From contig CAWAHU010000003.1 of NCBI GenBank assembly GCA_963781955.1, positions 248,001 to 312,000 on the forward strand: DNA of 64,000 bases. Direction: 5' to 3'. Below the pieces are notes generated by a model. That model was given only the letters and a program-made list of their open reading frames with translations. It made no database searches and was not told the origin of the DNA. The DNA comes from Bog-473 sp963781955 (GTDB lineage: Bacteria > Actinomycetota > Acidimicrobiia > Acidimicrobiales > RAAP-2). Of this stretch, positions 62,144 to 64,000 are shown piece by piece (position 1 is the stretch's first letter; every line of letters starts with the position of its first letter). The position numbers and the translations under genes are program-made.

Positions 62144-62541
62144 GCGACGACGACCCGTCGCCGCCGCGGATGTTGGGCCGTCCGGCGGAACCGTCCCGTG
62201 CTCCCGGGCACCTCGCAGACGGCGACGCGGTCCGCACGTTCCGCCGCACATGGAGCACGTGGCGCGACCCGGCACGCGCTGGCTCGTGGAGTGCCAGGCT
62301 GCGGTCGGCCGCATCGAAGATTGCCGGACGGCCCGAGCGCCGTTTGCTGTCCAGCGTGGCCGGGGCCACCGATGCCGTCGCCGCCGGGTGCGACGCGCTG
62401 TCGGACCGGCTGGAGTCCCAAGAGGCGTTGACCGCAGAGGTGGCGGAGACCCTCGGGGAGGAGGTCAGCCGCCTGCGCGCCGAGGTTGCCCATCTCCGGA
62501 GGTTGCTCGACGCACGCGACGGCGCCTCGCCGCATGGGTGA
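62116..62541 (+). CDS. Small coiled-coil protein in polysaccharide cluster
   Basis: The 141-residue product has a basic, proline-rich N-terminal half and a C-terminal coiled coil (ALTAEVAETLGEEVSRLRAE). It overlaps both the GT2 gene and the next gene, so it is translationally coupled. Proteins of this form often precede methyltransferases or glycosyltransferases in surface-polysaccharide clusters as chain-length or scaffold elements, but no family was recognised. Confidence 0.6.
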   Translation: MALDPHRAVGDDDPSPPRMLGRPAEPSRAPGHLADGDAVRTFRRTWSTWRDPARAGSWSARLRSAASKIAGRPERRLLSSVAGATDAVAAGCDALSDRLESQEALTAEVAETLGEEVSRLRAEVAHLRRLLDARDGASPHG

Positions 62542-63499
62542 GCTCCGCACCGTCGTCATCGGCATCCACTGGCACGACCTGCGATCGGAGCTCTCCTTCG
62601 TGACCCGCTCACTGGCGGGGGCCGCGTCACGGTTGGGCCCCGTCGACGTCCTCGTCCCCGGCGTGCCGGGTCAGGCCTTGGCCGATGGGGCGTTCGATCT
62701 CGTGGGCATGGGACTGTCCGGGGAGCTGCGCTGGCCGTCGGACCTGCCGACGGAGTGCACGGTGGTGGTCGACGAGATGACCCCTGCGGCCACGAGGCTC
62801 CTCGGCGAGGTCTCGCCTCGCCGCGTCCTCTCCTTGTCCGCGTCGGCGGGAGCCGGTCCGCCTGCCGGGTGGGAGATGGTCCGGGTCGCTCCGGTCGGCT
62901 CCCGTGACGAGTCCGGGCACGACGCCGTCCCGGTGGCCGCGGTCCACGTCCCGGTCAACCCGGTGGCCCAGACACAGCGGCATCACGGCTTCGGCTTCGT
63001 CGGGTACCTCCTCGTGCTGCCAGGACCGAGCCGGACCGTGGGCGCGGTGCCGACCACGGCGGCCTGGCTGACCGCGGCGTTGCACGACGCCAATGTCGTC
63101 GTCGTCCAGGACGGCACCGCCGCCGTGTGGCGCGGACGGGCGCTCCGGGGGCAGGTCTCGGTCGACACACGCATGGACTTCTGGCGTCTCCTGGCGCACG
63201 CCGCACTCTGCGTGGATCTCGCGCCCGGATCCTTCGTTGCTCGCGAATGCGTCGAGGCGCTCCGCCTCGGGACGCCCATCGTCGTCCCGTCGGGTTCGGA
63301 TCCGGCGGCCGTGCACGCTGCGGAGAGTGGAGGTGCCGAGTTCGGCGACCCCGGGGAGCTCGTCGACGCCGTCGCCCGGCTGTGCCGCGAGCCCTACCGC
63401 ACCGAGACCTCGTTGCGGGGACGTGCGTACGCCGACGCCTCGCACGGCGACCCCGTCGCATTCACCGCTCGCGTGCGGTCCGTCTTCTTCCCGCCCTGA
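62534..63499 (+). CDS. Glycosyltransferase-like protein
   Basis: The 321-residue protein starts MGELRTVVIGIHWHD. It has a C-terminal half resembling the donor domain of GT-B enzymes: DLAPGSFVARECVEALRLGT then PIVVPSGSDPAAVHAAESGG and FGDPGELVDAVARL. The N-terminal half is atypical. It may be a divergent transferase or an inactive partner. The ATG overlaps the stop of the coiled-coil gene by eight bases. Confidence 0.62.
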   Translation: MGELRTVVIGIHWHDLRSELSFVTRSLAGAASRLGPVDVLVPGVPGQALADGAFDLVGMGLSGELRWPSDLPTECTVVVDEMTPAATRLLGEVSPRRVLSLSASAGAGPPAGWEMVRVAPVGSRDESGHDAVPVAAVHVPVNPVAQTQRHHGFGFVGYLLVLPGPSRTVGAVPTTAAWLTAALHDANVVVVQDGTAAVWRGRALRGQVSVDTRMDFWRLLAHAALCVDLAPGSFVARECVEALRLGTPIVVPSGSDPAAVHAAESGGAEFGDPGELVDAVARLCREPYRTETSLRGRAYADASHGDPVAFTARVRSVFFPP

Positions 63500-63580
63500 C
63501 CGGGGCGGGCCGCCGCGCCGGGACGCGGACGGCGGCTATACGAGGGGGTTCGCCCGGCCAGGACTATGCTCAGCCGGGTA

Positions 63581-63703
63581 ATGTGCGGAGGTTCCAGAAC
63601 GCTCCGGCAGCGCAGCGGGCGGCATCGAGGGCCGAACGGCCAGGTCAGAGTAGGCGCAGGCGAATCCTCCGCAACGATCATCATGAACCCCTCTTTCCCG
63701 TGA
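63581..63703 (+). CDS. Possible 40-residue upstream ORF
   Basis: An ATG at 63581 begins MCGGSRTLRQRSGRHRG and the frame ends in a TGA that overlaps the GTG of the methyltransferase (GTGA). A TATGCT hexamer ends ten bases before it. The composition is Arg/Gly-rich, as any random frame would be here, and there is no family match, so it is speculative. It may be a leader that couples translation of the next gene. Confidence 0.25.
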   Translation: MCGGSRTLRQRSGRHRGPNGQVRVGAGESSATIIMNPSFP

Positions 63704-64000
63704 CGCGCGGACCCGATTCACCCACGCAGGACCTGGTGGGCAACGTGCCCGGCGGGCGGGACGCGCGCCCGGAGATCTCGATCTTCGACGAGCTCCTGCA
63801 CCTCGAACCGCCGCACGGCCTCGGCCCGGCGTGGCACGGCTTCTCCCCGCTGGTGTCCTGGCTGATCGCCCGGACCCGCCCGGCGCTCACGGTCGAGCTG
63901 GGCCCCGGCGACCGGGCATCCCTCCTCTCGACGTGCGACGCCGTGAACCGGATCGGCGAGCGGGCCACGTTCCTCGCAGTGCGACTCCCCGGCCCTCACG
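63700..64000 (+). CDS. Class I SAM-dependent methyltransferase, 5' part only
   Basis: The frame from the GTG at 63700 reads PEISIFDELLHLEPPHGLG, then AWHGFSPLVSWLIARTRPAL and TVELGPGDRASLLSTCDAV, and runs off the window. The WHG-SP-WL-VELG pattern is that of methyltransferases found beside GT2 enzymes in surface-polysaccharide clusters. Here the glycine-rich SAM loop appears as ELGPGDRAS. The frame is open upstream to about 63540, so the start could also be a GTG near 63583. Confidence 0.65.
   Translation, partial: MTRGPDSPTQDLVGNVPGGRDARPEISIFDELLHLEPPHGLGPAWHGFSPLVSWLIARTRPALTVELGPGDRASLLSTCDAVNRIGERATFLAVRLPGPH

Overview
The window is about 70% GC with dense, overlapping genes. GTG starts are common and many genes appear to start without a leader. 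It carries mycobacterial-style cholesterol side-chain genes, coenzyme F420 biosynthesis genes and a secreted protein with 42-residue GYWLVASDGG repeats. Together these point to an actinobacterium, most likely class Acidimicrobiia (inference; no rRNA is present to confirm it). At least four otherwise normal genes contain single-base frameshifts. Most of these look like one-base insertions, so the assembly probably carries indel errors, although real decay cannot be excluded.

Region 1-27 kb is a steroid side-chain (cholesterol-type) catabolic locus. It holds a frameshifted acyl-CoA dehydrogenase, two FadD19/FadD17-like acyl-CoA synthetases, an SRPBCC protein and a flavin-binding protein. A translationally coupled operon (17.7 to 12.6 kb, minus strand) encodes ChsE1-ChsH2-ChsE2-ChsH1-Ltp2 and corresponds to the Mycobacterium tuberculosis igr operon. 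A CYP125-like P450 and two F420-type LLM oxidoreductases are divergent from it. A second dehydrogenase pair (ChsE4/ChsE5, FadE26/FadE27-like) faces a thiolase. Five 14-bp sites matching the KstR operator TnnAACnnGTTnnA exactly or with one mismatch lie upstream of these genes, including a luciferase-like oxidoreductase at 8.7-9.9 kb not known as a steroid gene. The regulator, ring-degradation genes and sterol uptake genes are outside the window. A gnd-pgl-HAD operon (9.99-12.5 kb) and a secreted PQQ-type propeller protein sit among them.

Region 26.5-40 kb is housekeeping and envelope. It has a PGI/PMI-like sugar isomerase, a phosphomannomutase fused in frame to a Trm112 domain, a CPBP membrane protease, FtsH, an ECF sigma factor coupled to a DUF4349 membrane protein, and a DUF5719 protein coupled to a 1,094-residue membrane glycosyltransferase.

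Region 40-51.5 kb is sugar-nucleotide and glycan assembly. A tightly coupled six-gene operon encodes an acyl-CoA ligase, an SDR, three family-4-type glycosyltransferases and a GDP-deoxymannose-reductase-like protein. Divergent from it are the F420 genes fbiA and cofE/fbiB. A second operon holds a BTAD regulator, a membrane protein, a mannose-1-phosphate guanylyltransferase-like protein and an epimerase. Combined with the phosphomannomutase, this suggests GDP-mannose-derived envelope glycans. F420 made here could serve the LLM oxidoreductases of the steroid locus.

Region 52-64 kb holds a tRNA gene with a UAA anticodon but a short variable loop, a second P450, a carboxylesterase, an NlpC/P60 peptidase, an acyltransferase/epimerase pair resembling Rv0502/Rv0501, a GNAT/aminotransferase pair, and a terminal polysaccharide cluster (GT2, coiled-coil protein, GT-like protein, methyltransferase running off the end).
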